Source of the DNA: Solirubrobacter phytolaccae
GTDB lineage: Bacteria; Actinomycetota; Thermoleophilia; Solirubrobacterales; Solirubrobacteraceae
NCBI RefSeq assembly: GCF_027587195.1
Contig: NZ_JAPDDP010000071.1
Location: forward strand, 1 to 42,755
Direction of reading: 5' to 3'
Length of the DNA stretch: 42,755 nucleotides
The notes beneath the pieces were generated by a model. That model saw only the letters and a program-made list of their open reading frames with translations. It was not told the origin of the DNA and searched no databases. Shown here in pieces: positions 35,622 through 42,755 of the stretch (position 1 is its first letter; every line of letters starts with the position of its first letter). A program made the translations under genes and the position numbers.

Positions 35622-36279
35622 TCTCGAGGAGGTCGCGCCGGCGCACGCCGTCGAGCCGCTGGCGCGGATCCTCGGGCTGCAGTCGGTCGACCCGACCGCG
35701 TCGACCACGGTCCGTGACCCGGCCGAGGCGGTCGGCCGACACGTTGCCGACTCGCTCTCCGCGCTGCCGTTGCCCGCGGTGAGAGGCGCCCGGCGGATCG
35801 CGGACCTTGGCTCCGGCGCCGGCTGGCCCGGTCTCGCCCTGGCCGCCGCCCTGCCCGACGCCCACGTGTGGCTCGTCGAGAGCGCGATCCGCCACTGCCG
35901 GTACCTGGAGCGGGCCGTCGAGATCAGCGAGCTCACGAACGTGAGCGTCGTGCATGCCCGGATCGAGGAATGGAGCGGCGAGCACGACCTCGTGACGGCT
36001 CGCGCGCTGGCCGCGCTGCCGGTGCTCGTCGAGTACGCCGCGCCGCTGCTGGAGCTCGATGGACACTTCGTCGCGTGGAAGGGCGCCGTGTCCGAGGAGG
36101 AGGCGGCCGCCGGCGCGCTGGCCGCGGACATCGTGGGCCTCGAGTTGGTCGAGCGCGTTGCCGTAGCCCCGTACGCGGGCGCGCGGGACCTTGCCCTGCA
36201 CGTCTTCCGCAAGATCGCTGTCACGCCCGATCGCTTCCCGCGGCGGGCCGGCATGGCGACCAAGCGTCCGCTGGCCTGA
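35614..36279 (+). CDS. rsmG: 16S rRNA (guanine527-N7)-methyltransferase RsmG
   Basis: This 221-residue enzyme methylates G527 of 16S rRNA. The SAM site is IADLGSGAGWPGLALA (62-77), followed by VWLVESAIRHCRYLERAVE and VVHARIEEW, and TARALAALPVLVEYAAPLL in place of the usual VSRAVAPL. The start is GTG at 35614; no other start codon occurs in the next 30 codons. The start lies inside a parS site, and no Shine-Dalgarno is visible between the khpB stop (35601) and the GTG. Loss of RsmG in other species gives low-level streptomycin resistance. Confidence 0.94.
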   Translation: MKRLEEVAPAHAVEPLARILGLQSVDPTASTTVRDPAEAVGRHVADSLSALPLPAVRGARRIADLGSGAGWPGLALAAALPDAHVWLVESAIRHCRYLERAVEISELTNVSVVHARIEEWSGEHDLVTARALAALPVLVEYAAPLLELDGHFVAWKGAVSEEEAAAGALAADIVGLELVERVAVAPYAGARDLALHVFRKIAVTPDRFPRRAGMATKRPLA

Positions 36280-36296
36280 GCTCCGCGCAAATAGCG

Positions 36297-36312
36297 CGTT
36301 TCACGTGAAACG
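36297..36312. promoter_or_regulatory. parS: parS site 2
   Basis: CGTTTCACGTGAAACG, identical to the copy at 35606-35621. It lies in the gap between rsmG and parA, 26 bp centre to centre from the third site. Confidence 0.92.
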
Positions 36313-36322
36313 CTCGGCGGGG

Positions 36323-36338
36323 TGTTTCACGTGAAACA
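36323..36338. promoter_or_regulatory. parS: parS site 3 (perfect consensus)
   Basis: TGTTTCACGTGAAACA, a perfect 16-bp parS, 40 bases before the parA start. ParB binding here and at site 2 could also regulate parA. Confidence 0.95.
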
Positions 36339-36378
36339 CGCGGGTCCGACCGAACCCGCCGCTAGCTTCGGAGTCCGC

Positions 36379-37134
36379 ATGGGCACCATCTACGCGATCG
36401 CGAATCAGAAGGGCGGGGTCGGCAAGACGACCACCGCGGTGAACGTCGCCGCGTGCATCGCCGCCGCCGGCTACGAGACGCTCGTCGTGGACGTCGATCC
36501 GCAGGGCAACGCCACCGTGGGCTTGGGCGTCGCCCGAGAGGGCGTGGGGGTCTATGACGTCCTCGGAGGGGACGTTTCCGCCCGGGAAGCCGTCCGCGCG
36601 ACGGACATCGAGCGGCTCTCCATCCTGGTCTCGACGCCCGACCTCGCCGGCGCGACCATGGAGCTGCCGCGGCTCCCCGGGTCCGAGCGCCGCCTGCGTG
36701 AGGCGCTCGAGCCGCTCCGCGAGGACTACGCGTTCATCCTCCTGGACTGCCCGCCGTCCCTCGGGCCGTTGACCGTCAACGCCCTGGTCGCTGCCGAGCG
36801 GGTCATCGTCCCGGTTCAGACGGAGTACTTCGCGCTGGAGGGCCTCGCCGGCCTGCTGGACACGCTGTCGCTGATCCAGCGCGACCTGAACCCGCGCCTG
36901 ACGGTCGCGGGGATGCTCCTGACGATGCACGACGCGCGCACGAAGCTGGCCCAGGATGTCGAGCGCGAGGTCCGCGCCCACTTCCCGGCGCTCGTGTTCG
37001 ACACCGTCATCCCGCGGAACGTCCGCCTGGGCGAGGCGCCGAGCTACGGCATCCCCGTCATCCATCACGATCCGCACTGCTCCGGGGCCGAGGCCTACTT
37101 CGAGCTCGCCAAGGAGGTGGCCGCGCGTGGCTGA
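36379..37134 (+). CDS. parA: Chromosome partitioning ATPase ParA
   Basis: This 251-residue protein moves newly copied origins apart. The deviant Walker A is KGGVGKTTT (from Lys11), with DVDPQGNATVGLG (switch region) and FILLDCPPSLGPLTVNAL (Walker B). I chose ATG at 36379 because GGAG lies five bases before it and the product then has normal Soj/ParA length; a GTG at 36322 lies inside parS and would add 19 unlike residues. TAGCTT at 36363-36368 could be a -10. It overlaps parB by eight bases. Confidence 0.97.
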   Translation: MGTIYAIANQKGGVGKTTTAVNVAACIAAAGYETLVVDVDPQGNATVGLGVAREGVGVYDVLGGDVSAREAVRATDIERLSILVSTPDLAGATMELPRLPGSERRLREALEPLREDYAFILLDCPPSLGPLTVNALVAAERVIVPVQTEYFALEGLAGLLDTLSLIQRDLNPRLTVAGMLLTMHDARTKLAQDVEREVRAHFPALVFDTVIPRNVRLGEAPSYGIPVIHHDPHCSGAEAYFELAKEVAARG

Positions 37135-37993
37135 GCGTCCCCGCGGCATGGGTCGCGGCCTCGCCGCGATTCTCGCCCCCACCGAAGGTGTCGCGCCGGC
37201 GGCGGAGCTGCGTCAGCTCCCGGTCGACCTGATCGCGCCGAACCCGCGCCAGCCGCGGCAGGTGTTCGACGAGGCGGCACTCCTGGGCCTCTCGGAGTCG
37301 GTCAAGGAGCGCGGCGTCCTCCAGCCCGTCCTCGTCCGGCCCTGTCCGGGTGGCTCCTACGAGCTCATCGCGGGTGAGCGCCGGTGGCGCGCCGCCCAGC
37401 TCGCCGGCCTGGAGGTCGTTCCGGCCGTCGTCCAGCCGCACGAGGACCGTGAGTCGCTCGAGATCGCCCTGATCGAGAACATGGCCCGCGAGGACCTCAA
37501 CCCGATCGAAGAGGCCCGCGCCTGCTCGCTGCTCGTGGACGAGCTCGGCCTCACCCGGGAGGAGGTCGGCCGCCGCGTCGGCCGCTCTCGCGTCGCCGTC
37601 TCGAACCTCCTGCGCATCCTGGACCTCCCGGACGAGGTCCTGGACATGCTCATCGAGGGTCGGCTCACCGAGGGCCACGGGCGCGCGCTCCTGATGGCGC
37701 CCGATCACGGCGACCGCCGCCGGCTCGCCCGTAGCGCCGCCGACGAGGAATGGACGGTCCGCGAGACCGAGGCCCGCGCGCGGGAGACCACACGCCCGGC
37801 TGAGCCCGTAAAGGCCGGCCGTGAGCTGCATCCGGACCAGGAGGAGGCCGCATCCCGGATCGGCGACGTCTTCCTACGGGCGTTCGGCGCCGACGTGAAG
37901 GTCAAGCCGCGAGGTGCGGGCTACACCGTGGCTCTGACCTTCGAGTCCCTGGACGAAGCTCTGGAACTCGCGTCACGATTCGACCGCGCATAA
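37127..37993 (+). CDS. parB: Chromosome partitioning CTPase ParB
   Basis: This 288-residue protein loads on parS and spreads as a sliding clamp. It begins with a ParA-interacting MGRGLAAIL segment, then has the CTP-binding GERRWRA (83-89) and IENMAREDLNPIEEA motifs, a helix-turn-helix (about 145-175: LTREEVGRRVGRSRVAVSNLLRIL) that reads parS, and a C-terminal dimer domain. GTG at 37127 has AAGGAGG nine bases ahead, so this start is well supported. Confidence 0.97.
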   Translation: MAERPRGMGRGLAAILAPTEGVAPAAELRQLPVDLIAPNPRQPRQVFDEAALLGLSESVKERGVLQPVLVRPCPGGSYELIAGERRWRAAQLAGLEVVPAVVQPHEDRESLEIALIENMAREDLNPIEEARACSLLVDELGLTREEVGRRVGRSRVAVSNLLRILDLPDEVLDMLIEGRLTEGHGRALLMAPDHGDRRRLARSAADEEWTVRETEARARETTRPAEPVKAGRELHPDQEEAASRIGDVFLRAFGADVKVKPRGAGYTVALTFESLDEALELASRFDRA

Positions 37994-38021
37994 GGCCTCA
38001 GGGTCGCTATCATGCCGCCTC

Positions 38022-38095
<74 letters not shown>

Positions 38096-38102
38096 CACTC
38101 GC

Positions 38103-38130
38103 AAGGCCACCCCACGGGTGGCCTTTCTCG
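38103..38130 (+). terminator. Rho-independent-like terminator after tRNA-Ile
   Basis: AAGGCCACC (38103-38111) pairs with GGTGGCCTT (38117-38125) across a five-base loop, followed by TCTCGT. It starts eight bases after the tRNA. Confidence 0.8.
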
Positions 38131-38144
38131 TGCTTGGGGTGCGT

Positions 38145-38792
38145 ATGCGTTTCGCCTGGATCGACGAGCGGCCGTTCAACTACGAGGGACCGAACGGGCT
38201 CACAGGCTGTGACGTCGAGCTGGCCAAGGCGGCCTTCGCCGCCGCGGGGTTCACGTTCGAGCCGGTGCACACGACGTTCCAGGAGCTGCTGCCCGGGCTG
38301 CTCGATGGTCGGTGGGACGTCACGACCGGGATGTTCATCACCGACGAGCGCCAGACGCAAGCGCGGTTCACGCGTCCGATCTGGACGCTGCGCGACGGTC
38401 TGCTCGTCCGCCGTGAGTGCGTGGAGGTCGACGGCTGCGCGGCGCTCGCCCGTGAAGGGCTCACGCTCGCCGTCCTTGGCGGCCAGGTCCAGGCCGACCA
38501 CGCGCGGCGGCTTGGCGTCGCTCCTGGCGCGCTCGTGGAGTTCGACACCTACCCCGACGCGGCCGCGGCCGTGCTGGACGGCCGCGTCGACGCGTACGCC
38601 AGCGTGGCGCTCGCGCATCGGCAGCACCTCTCGCTGCTTGGCGGCGAGTTGCGGTGCGTGACGGTCCCCGACGGCGAGGTCCCGCCGGCGCTCGGTGCCT
38701 TCGCCTGCGCCTCTGACGAGGTTCGCGCCGCGCTCGACGGCCCGCTCGAAGGGCTCCTCGGACCCGGAGTCCCGGGCGAGCCTGCGGCATGA
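38145..38792 (+). CDS. Solute-binding (SBP_bac_3-like) domain protein without signal peptide
   Basis: This 215-residue protein reads as a complete type-3 solute-binding domain: FAWIDERPFNYEGPNGLTGCDVELAKAAFAAAGF, WDVTTGMFITDERQTQARFTRPI (where relatives have MT.ER...F..PY), then LAVLGGQVQADHARRL and the VLDGRVDAYASVALAH hinge half. There is no signal peptide or lipobox, and no transporter genes are nearby, so it may bind an amino acid or keto acid in the cytoplasm, or act as an enzyme such as a dehydratase-like relative. I chose ATG 38145 over a GTG inside the tRNA terminator. Seven bases separate it from the next gene. Confidence 0.8.
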   Translation: MRFAWIDERPFNYEGPNGLTGCDVELAKAAFAAAGFTFEPVHTTFQELLPGLLDGRWDVTTGMFITDERQTQARFTRPIWTLRDGLLVRRECVEVDGCAALAREGLTLAVLGGQVQADHARRLGVAPGALVEFDTYPDAAAAVLDGRVDAYASVALAHRQHLSLLGGELRCVTVPDGEVPPALGAFACASDEVRAALDGPLEGLLGPGVPGEPAA

Positions 38793-38799
38793 TCGGTGG

Positions 38800-39747
38800 A
38801 TGGAGCTGCGTGGGATCTCGTACGCCACGGACGCCGGTGGCGACACGGCCCGCGATCTCGGCGTCATCCGCGAGGAGCTGCACTGCACCGCGGTGCTGCT
38901 CTACGGGTCCGATCTCGAGCGGCTGAGTGAGGCGGCGCGGCGCGCGCTCGACGTCGGGCTCGACGTGTGGTTCCAGCCGCGGCTCGCCGACCGGCCACGC
39001 CGCGCGCTGCTCAGGCATCTCGCTCGCGCCGCTGAGGACGCGGAACGGCTCCGGGTCGAGCATCCCGGCCGCGTGGTGCTCGTCGCCGGCTGCGAGTTCT
39101 CGCTGTTCACGCGCGGGATGATCCCCGGCCCACACACGATGATCCGGCTGCGCATGCTGCGGTTCATGCCGCGGCTGCGGCCACGGGTCACACGGAAGCT
39201 GAACGCGTTGCTGGCTCGGGTGGAGCCGCTCGTGCGGGCGCGGTTCAACGGGCCGGTGACGTACGCGGCGGCGTTCTGGGAGGACGTGGACTGGTCTCGG
39301 TTCGACCTGGTCGGCCTGAACCTCTACCGGATGGGCTGGAACGCAGCTGTCTACGAGGACACGGTGCAGGCGCAAGTCGGGGACAAGCCGGTCGTGATCA
39401 CCGAGTTCGGGTGCTGCGCGCACGTCGGCGGCGAGCTTTCCGGACCAGGCGGGTTCATGATCGTCAGGTGGCTCGGGTCGCAGCCGTCGATCCGGCCCGG
39501 ACACGTGCGCGACGAGCAGGTGCAGGCCCGGTACCTCGAGGAGTGCGTGGAGGTCTACGAGCGCGCCGGCGTCCACGGGGCGTTCGCGTTCACGTTCGCG
39601 ATGCCGGACTTCCCGCACCGGCCCGACGACCCGGAGCACGATCTGGACATGGCGGGCTTCGGGGTCGTGAAGGTCGCGCCGGACGATCCCTCGCGATGGG
39701 CGCGAAAGGCCGCATTCCACGCTCTGGAGCGGAAATTCGGTACGTGA
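38800..39747 (+). CDS. TIM-barrel glycoside-hydrolase-like protein
   Basis: This 315-residue cytoplasmic protein looks like a (beta/alpha)8 barrel of the GH-A clan: GISYATDAGGDT at the first strand, VWFQPRLAD, VLVAGCEFSLFTRG with an acidic residue, FDLVGLNLYR and VVITEFGCCAHVGG, where the Glu in TEFG is placed like a hydrolase nucleophile. It ends with FAFTFAMPDFPHRPDD. No signal peptide is present. Substrate is unknown and it may not be a hydrolase. It follows the solute-binding gene by seven bases, so the two may act together. Confidence 0.65.
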   Translation: MELRGISYATDAGGDTARDLGVIREELHCTAVLLYGSDLERLSEAARRALDVGLDVWFQPRLADRPRRALLRHLARAAEDAERLRVEHPGRVVLVAGCEFSLFTRGMIPGPHTMIRLRMLRFMPRLRPRVTRKLNALLARVEPLVRARFNGPVTYAAAFWEDVDWSRFDLVGLNLYRMGWNAAVYEDTVQAQVGDKPVVITEFGCCAHVGGELSGPGGFMIVRWLGSQPSIRPGHVRDEQVQARYLEECVEVYERAGVHGAFAFTFAMPDFPHRPDDPEHDLDMAGFGVVKVAPDDPSRWARKAAFHALERKFGT

Positions 39748-39786
39748 GAAGTCTCTAATCGGTTCCTCACGGTCGGCTTACGGCGC

Positions 39787-39803
39787 GAGGGGATTCTCCT
39801 CTC
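39787..39803 (+). repeat. Short hairpin before the Arg-rich gene
   Basis: GAGGGGA and TCCTCTC form a seven-pair stem (one G-T pair) with loop TTC, 40 bases after the previous stop and 19 bases before the ribosome binding site of the next gene. It may end the upstream message or shape the leader. Confidence 0.4.
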
Positions 39804-39834
39804 ACACCGTCAAACCACCCACGGGAGGAACCCC

Positions 39835-39972
39835 ATGGCTCACCGGTCTTTCAAGGCCATCACCGCCGCGGCGCGCATCTCCAGCGCCAACTCGGACTCC
39901 AACAGCAACACCGGCCGTCGCCGCAAGAAGGTCCGGCGTCGCCGGCGTCGCCGCAACCGCTCGAACACCTAA
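39835..39972 (+). CDS. Small Arg-rich basic protein (45 residues)
   Basis: I do not recognise this protein. It reads MAHRSFKAITAAARISSANS, then a Ser/Asn/Asp linker, then a block of about 14 Arg and Lys within residues 28-42 and the ending NRSNT. A strong ribosome binding site, GGGAGGAA (39823-39830), lies four bases before the ATG, and the stop is nine bases before the ABC transporter gene. The charge suggests RNA, ribosome or DNA binding, like the tiny basic proteins found in actinobacterial ribosomes, but no family match is claimed. Confidence 0.7.
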   Translation: MAHRSFKAITAAARISSANSDSNSNTGRRRKKVRRRRRRRNRSNT

Positions 39973-39981
39973 GCACCGACC

Positions 39982-41685
39982 GTGCGCCTGCTCGACCGCC
40001 TCAGCGCCGCGCTCGCGCCGGCCGCGGACGACGACCAGTTGGTCGCCGCCGCGCCGGCGCAGCGGGTGCGCGGGATCGTCCGCCGCTTCTGGCCGCTCGC
40101 TCGCCCCTTTCGGCGCAAGTGGATGGCCGGCCTGGTGCTGGCCGCGTTGCTGCCGGCGGTGGAGGCGGTCGAGATCTGGCTCTTCAAGTCCGTCGTCGAC
40201 GGGGTCCTCGTCCCGGCGGACCTCGGCGCCCTGTGGCCGCTCGCCGCCGCCATGGCGGGGCTCGCGCTGATCGGCGCCCTGCTCTCGTTCGGCGACGAGT
40301 ACATCGCCACCTGGGTGGGGGAGCGGTTCACGCTCGCGATGCGCGGCCGCGTGTTCGCGCACCTGCAGTCCCTCGAGCCCGACGCGCTCGACAAACGCCG
40401 CCACGGGGACGTCCTGTCCCGCCTGACCGGTGATCTCCACGCGATCGAGACGCTGCTGCTGTCCGCGCTCGCCGAGGCCGTGCAGGCCGCGGCGCGGCTC
40501 TTCTTCTTCGTCGGCGCGCTCTTCCTGCTCTCGTGGAAGCTCGCGCTCGCGTCGCTGATCGTGATCCCGCCGCTCTATTGGGCCGCGCGCCGCTTCGGGC
40601 GACTCGCGCGCCGTGCCGCACGGGAACGCCGACGGCGCTCCGGGACGGTCGGCGCCGTGCTCGAGGAGGCGCTCGCCAACACTGCGCTCGTCCAGACCGC
40701 CAATACGCAGGCTCGCGAACAGGCGCGGCTACGGCGCGAGAACGAGGGCGCCATGGAGGCCGAGCTGGCCGGCACGCGCATCGCCGGGCTCTTCGCGCCC
40801 GTGATCGACCTGATCGAGCTCTTCGGCGCGATCCTCATCCTCGCGCTCGGCACCTGGGCGCTGAGCTCCGGCGACCTGACCCTCGGCGGCCTGCTCGCGT
40901 TCCTCGCCTATCTCTCCCAGCTCTACCGCCCGCTCCGGGACCTCTCACGGCTCTACCAGCAGGTCTTCGAGGCCACCGCGGGCGCCGAGCGCGTCATGGA
41001 GCTGCTCGACACGCCCCCGAGCGTCACCGAGCGCCAGGGCGCGCGTGAGCTGTCGCGCGCCCGTGGGCGGCTGGAGCTGCGCGGCGTGCACTTCACCTAC
41101 GATCGCCAGGCGCTCGCCGGCGTGAGCCTCACGGTGGCGCCGGGGCGCTGCATCGCGCTCACCGGGGCGAGCGGCGCGGGCAAGTCCACCGTCGCCAAGC
41201 TGGCGGTGCGCTTCCTGGACCCGGACGCCGGCACGGTCCACCTCGACGGGCATGACGTCCGCGACCTCACGCTCGAGTCCTTGCGTCGCAACGTCGCGCT
41301 GCTGCTGCAGGACGCGCCGCTGATCGACGGCACGATCGGCGACAACGTCGCGTACGGGAACGACGCGAGCGAGGCCGACGTCCGGCGCGCGCTCGCCGCG
41401 ATCGGGCTGGACCTGCCGCCCGACACGCCCGTCGGGCAACGGGGCCGCGCGCTCTCCGGCGGCCAGCGCCGCCGCGTCGCGATGGCGCGCGCGCTGCTGC
41501 AGGACGCGCCCGTCCTGATTCTCGACGAGCCGACTGCCGGGCTGGACCCGGAGGCGGCCCGCGCGCTCGTCGGCCCGCTGCGCGAGCTGGCGCGCGACCG
41601 GGCGACCTTGATGATCACCCACGACCGCGAGCTGGCGGCCGCCGCCGACGAGGTCGTCGTCCTGGATGGAGGCCGGCTCGCATGA
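39982..41685 (+). CDS. ABC transporter, fused membrane and ATPase domains (exporter type)
   Basis: This 567-residue half-transporter has an exporter-type membrane domain (about 45-320, six helices) and an ATPase domain with Walker A GASGAGKST (395-403), Q-loop LLQDAPLIDGTI, signature LSGGQRRRVAMARAL (491-505), Walker B VLILDEPTAGLD (511-522) and the switch His in MITHDRE. It would work as a homodimer. Substrate cannot be read from sequence. It begins with GTG nine bases after the Arg-rich gene and ends overlapping the kinase gene start (ATGA), so transport and phosphorylation are translationally coupled. Confidence 0.94.
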   Translation: MRLLDRLSAALAPAADDDQLVAAAPAQRVRGIVRRFWPLARPFRRKWMAGLVLAALLPAVEAVEIWLFKSVVDGVLVPADLGALWPLAAAMAGLALIGALLSFGDEYIATWVGERFTLAMRGRVFAHLQSLEPDALDKRRHGDVLSRLTGDLHAIETLLLSALAEAVQAAARLFFFVGALFLLSWKLALASLIVIPPLYWAARRFGRLARRAARERRRRSGTVGAVLEEALANTALVQTANTQAREQARLRRENEGAMEAELAGTRIAGLFAPVIDLIELFGAILILALGTWALSSGDLTLGGLLAFLAYLSQLYRPLRDLSRLYQQVFEATAGAERVMELLDTPPSVTERQGARELSRARGRLELRGVHFTYDRQALAGVSLTVAPGRCIALTGASGAGKSTVAKLAVRFLDPDAGTVHLDGHDVRDLTLESLRRNVALLLQDAPLIDGTIGDNVAYGNDASEADVRRALAAIGLDLPPDTPVGQRGRALSGGQRRRVAMARALLQDAPVLILDEPTAGLDPEAARALVGPLRELARDRATLMITHDRELAAAADEVVVLDGGRLA

Positions 41686-42434
41686 CGGGCTACGCGACGA
41701 TCGCGCACCTGAACCGCTCGAACCGCTACGACACCTACGAGGTGTGGAGCGCCGAGCGCCTGTGCTCGTGCGTGGCCAAACGCCCGCGCGCCGACGCGCC
41801 GAAGAAGACCGCCGGTGAGCTGCGGCTCGAGGGCGAGCGGCTGGTGGCGCTCTGCCACCCGCACATCGTGCGCGGCTACGAGGTGCTCGAGGAGGGCCCG
41901 ACCGTGATCATGGAGACCCTCGACGGCGAGACCCTCGCGCACCTGATCGCGGCCCAGACGCTGGAGGCGGACGAGGTCGCGTGGCTCGGGCTCCAGCTCG
42001 CCTCCGCGCTCGAGTACCTGCATCGCCAGGGCCTCCTGCACCTCGACGTCAAGCCCGGGAACGTGATCGCCACCGGCGGGCGCGCCGTGCTGATCGACCT
42101 GTCGCTCGCCCGCGAGCCCGGCCGCTACAAGCGCGGCCTCGGCACCTGGTGCCACCTCTCGCCCGAGCAGGCCCGCGGGGACGCACTGACGACGGCTGCG
42201 GACGTCTGGGGGCTCGGCACGGTGCTGCTGGAGGCTGTGACCGGGCGGCCGGCCTTCGAGCAGGAGGAGCCCGAGTTCCCGCAGCTCGTCCACGCGCCGC
42301 CCCGCGCGGAAGGACCGCTCGGCGACGTGATCGCCGCCTGCCTGGCCTTCGAACCGCACGCTCGCCCGTCCCTGACCGAAGTCGCCGCCGCGCTGCGTCC
42401 GCACGCGCCCGGCGCCCGACCCTGGAGCGACTGA
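41682..42434 (+). CDS. Atypical soluble Ser/Thr protein kinase
   Basis: This 250-residue protein is a kinase domain only, with no membrane helix or sensor. The glycine loop is not recognisable (IAHLNRSNRYDTYEVW), Lys33 lies in CVAKRP, the catalytic loop reads HLDVKPGN (Asp122, with Leu in place of the usual Arg) and DFG is changed to DLS (Asp139). The SPEQ and ADVWGLGTVLLE segments are normal. The key Lys, Asp, Asn and Asp are present, so activity is possible, but control by activation-loop phosphorylation is unlikely because it lacks the Arg. It overlaps the ABC gene by four bases. Confidence 0.88.
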   Translation: MTGYATIAHLNRSNRYDTYEVWSAERLCSCVAKRPRADAPKKTAGELRLEGERLVALCHPHIVRGYEVLEEGPTVIMETLDGETLAHLIAAQTLEADEVAWLGLQLASALEYLHRQGLLHLDVKPGNVIATGGRAVLIDLSLAREPGRYKRGLGTWCHLSPEQARGDALTTAADVWGLGTVLLEAVTGRPAFEQEEPEFPQLVHAPPRAEGPLGDVIAACLAFEPHARPSLTEVAAALRPHAPGARPWSD

Positions 42435-42437
42435 CCC

Positions 42438-42755
42438 ATGCGCCGCTACGCCCTGACGATCGCCGGCTGCCTGATCGTGCTCGGAGGTGCGCTCGCGTTG
42501 ATCGGCGGCGCGCGCGGGTCCAGCACGCCCGCCCCGATCCAGCTGCGGGCGACGGTCACCTCGACCCCGACCCCGACCGCCTCGCCCACCGCCTCGCCCA
42601 GCCCGACGCCCACCCGCGAGGCGAGGGAGCGGCGGGAGCGATCGCGTGAGCGCCCCCGCCGGACCGCGACGCCCGCGCCGAGGACGGCGGCGCCGAGCCG
42701 GGCGACGACACCCGCGCCCACCGCGGCGCCCCGTCGGACCGCGGCCCCGCAGCGG
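42438..42755 (+). CDS. Secreted or anchored Pro/Thr-rich protein (cut by window edge)
   Basis: The frame starts with ATG at 42438, three bases after the kinase stop, and is open to the edge (106 codons). An N-terminal hydrophobic segment (about 5-24: ALTIAGCLIVLGGALALIGG) is followed by a low-complexity region of Thr/Pro/Ser repeats (TPTPTASPTASPSPTPT), an Arg/Glu-rich patch and more Thr/Ala/Pro. Such Thr-rich external stretches suit a cell-surface stalk. No function is assigned. The Cys after the basic start is not in a lipobox I can support. Confidence 0.65.
   Translation, partial: MRRYALTIAGCLIVLGGALALIGGARGSSTPAPIQLRATVTSTPTPTASPTASPSPTPTREARERRERSRERPRRTATPAPRTAAPSRATTPAPTAAPRRTAAPQR

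Noticed and set aside
36322-36378. GTG at 36322 as the parA start
   Set aside because: It lies inside parS and adds 19 residues unlike any ParA; the ATG at 36379 has a ribosome binding site and gives the normal length.

Overview
The window is about 42.8 kb of very GC-rich bacterial DNA holding the chromosomal origin neighbourhood, with rpmH, rnpA, yidD, yidC, khpB, rsmG, parA and parB on one side of the origin and dnaA, dnaN, recF, DUF721, gyrB and gyrA on the other. The mix of an actinobacterial-type pknB/FHA/PP2C/rodA/pbpA operon, flagellar genes, fliW-csrA, GTG and TTG starts and high GC suggests a motile, deep-branching actinobacterium of the Thermoleophilia/Solirubrobacterales kind. That placement is inferred from gene content and not proven.

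Layout. 1-5760: a cut-off FliK-like gene on the minus strand, then flgF-flgG-flgJ-flgN-flgK-flgL-fliW-csrA on the plus strand (rod, rod cap, hook-filament junction, and the FliW/CsrA control pair). Three sigma28/sigmaD-like promoters fit this block. 5791-8976: an acidic membrane-anchored protein, UV damage endonuclease (UvsE), and a transmembrane Ser/Thr kinase. 8994-17063, minus strand: a seven-gene cell-wall signalling operon, fhaA-fhaB-pstP-rodA-pbpA-pknB-ddl. 17121-23736: a second membrane kinase divergent from a TTG-started membrane protein with a CARDB-like domain, a DUF4446 protein, prephenate dehydratase, an HNH nuclease and an M48 membrane protease. 24006-33155, minus strand: gyrA, gyrB, DUF721, recF, dnaN, dnaA. 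33461-37993, plus strand: rpmH to parB with three parS palindromes. 38022-38095: tRNA-Ile(GAT). 38145 to the end: a periplasmic-binding-like protein without a signal peptide, a TIM-barrel hydrolase-like protein, a tiny Arg-rich protein, an ABC exporter, an atypical cytosolic kinase and a cut-off secreted Pro/Thr-rich protein.

How it works together. Genes on both sides of dnaA are read away from the origin, so they lie on leading strands. DnaA boxes sit on both sides of dnaA (around 31733-31854 and 33315-33356), suggesting a two-part origin. The window holds four Ser/Thr kinases, one PP2C phosphatase and two FHA proteins. The PASTA kinase lies in one operon with a class B PBP, a SEDS polymerase and D-Ala-D-Ala ligase, a typical peptidoglycan-sensing set.

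No insertion sequence, prophage, CRISPR array or clearly foreign island was seen. The most interesting items are a shared DEGxTxxYSAS motif in both FHA proteins, an Asp-to-Asn change in the DnaA box-reading signature next to non-standard boxes, start codons buried in perfect palindromes (5781-5809; the rsmG start inside a parS), a 45-residue Arg-rich gene with a strong ribosome binding site, and paired sigma28-like promoters placed so that flgF and flgG would be leaderless.
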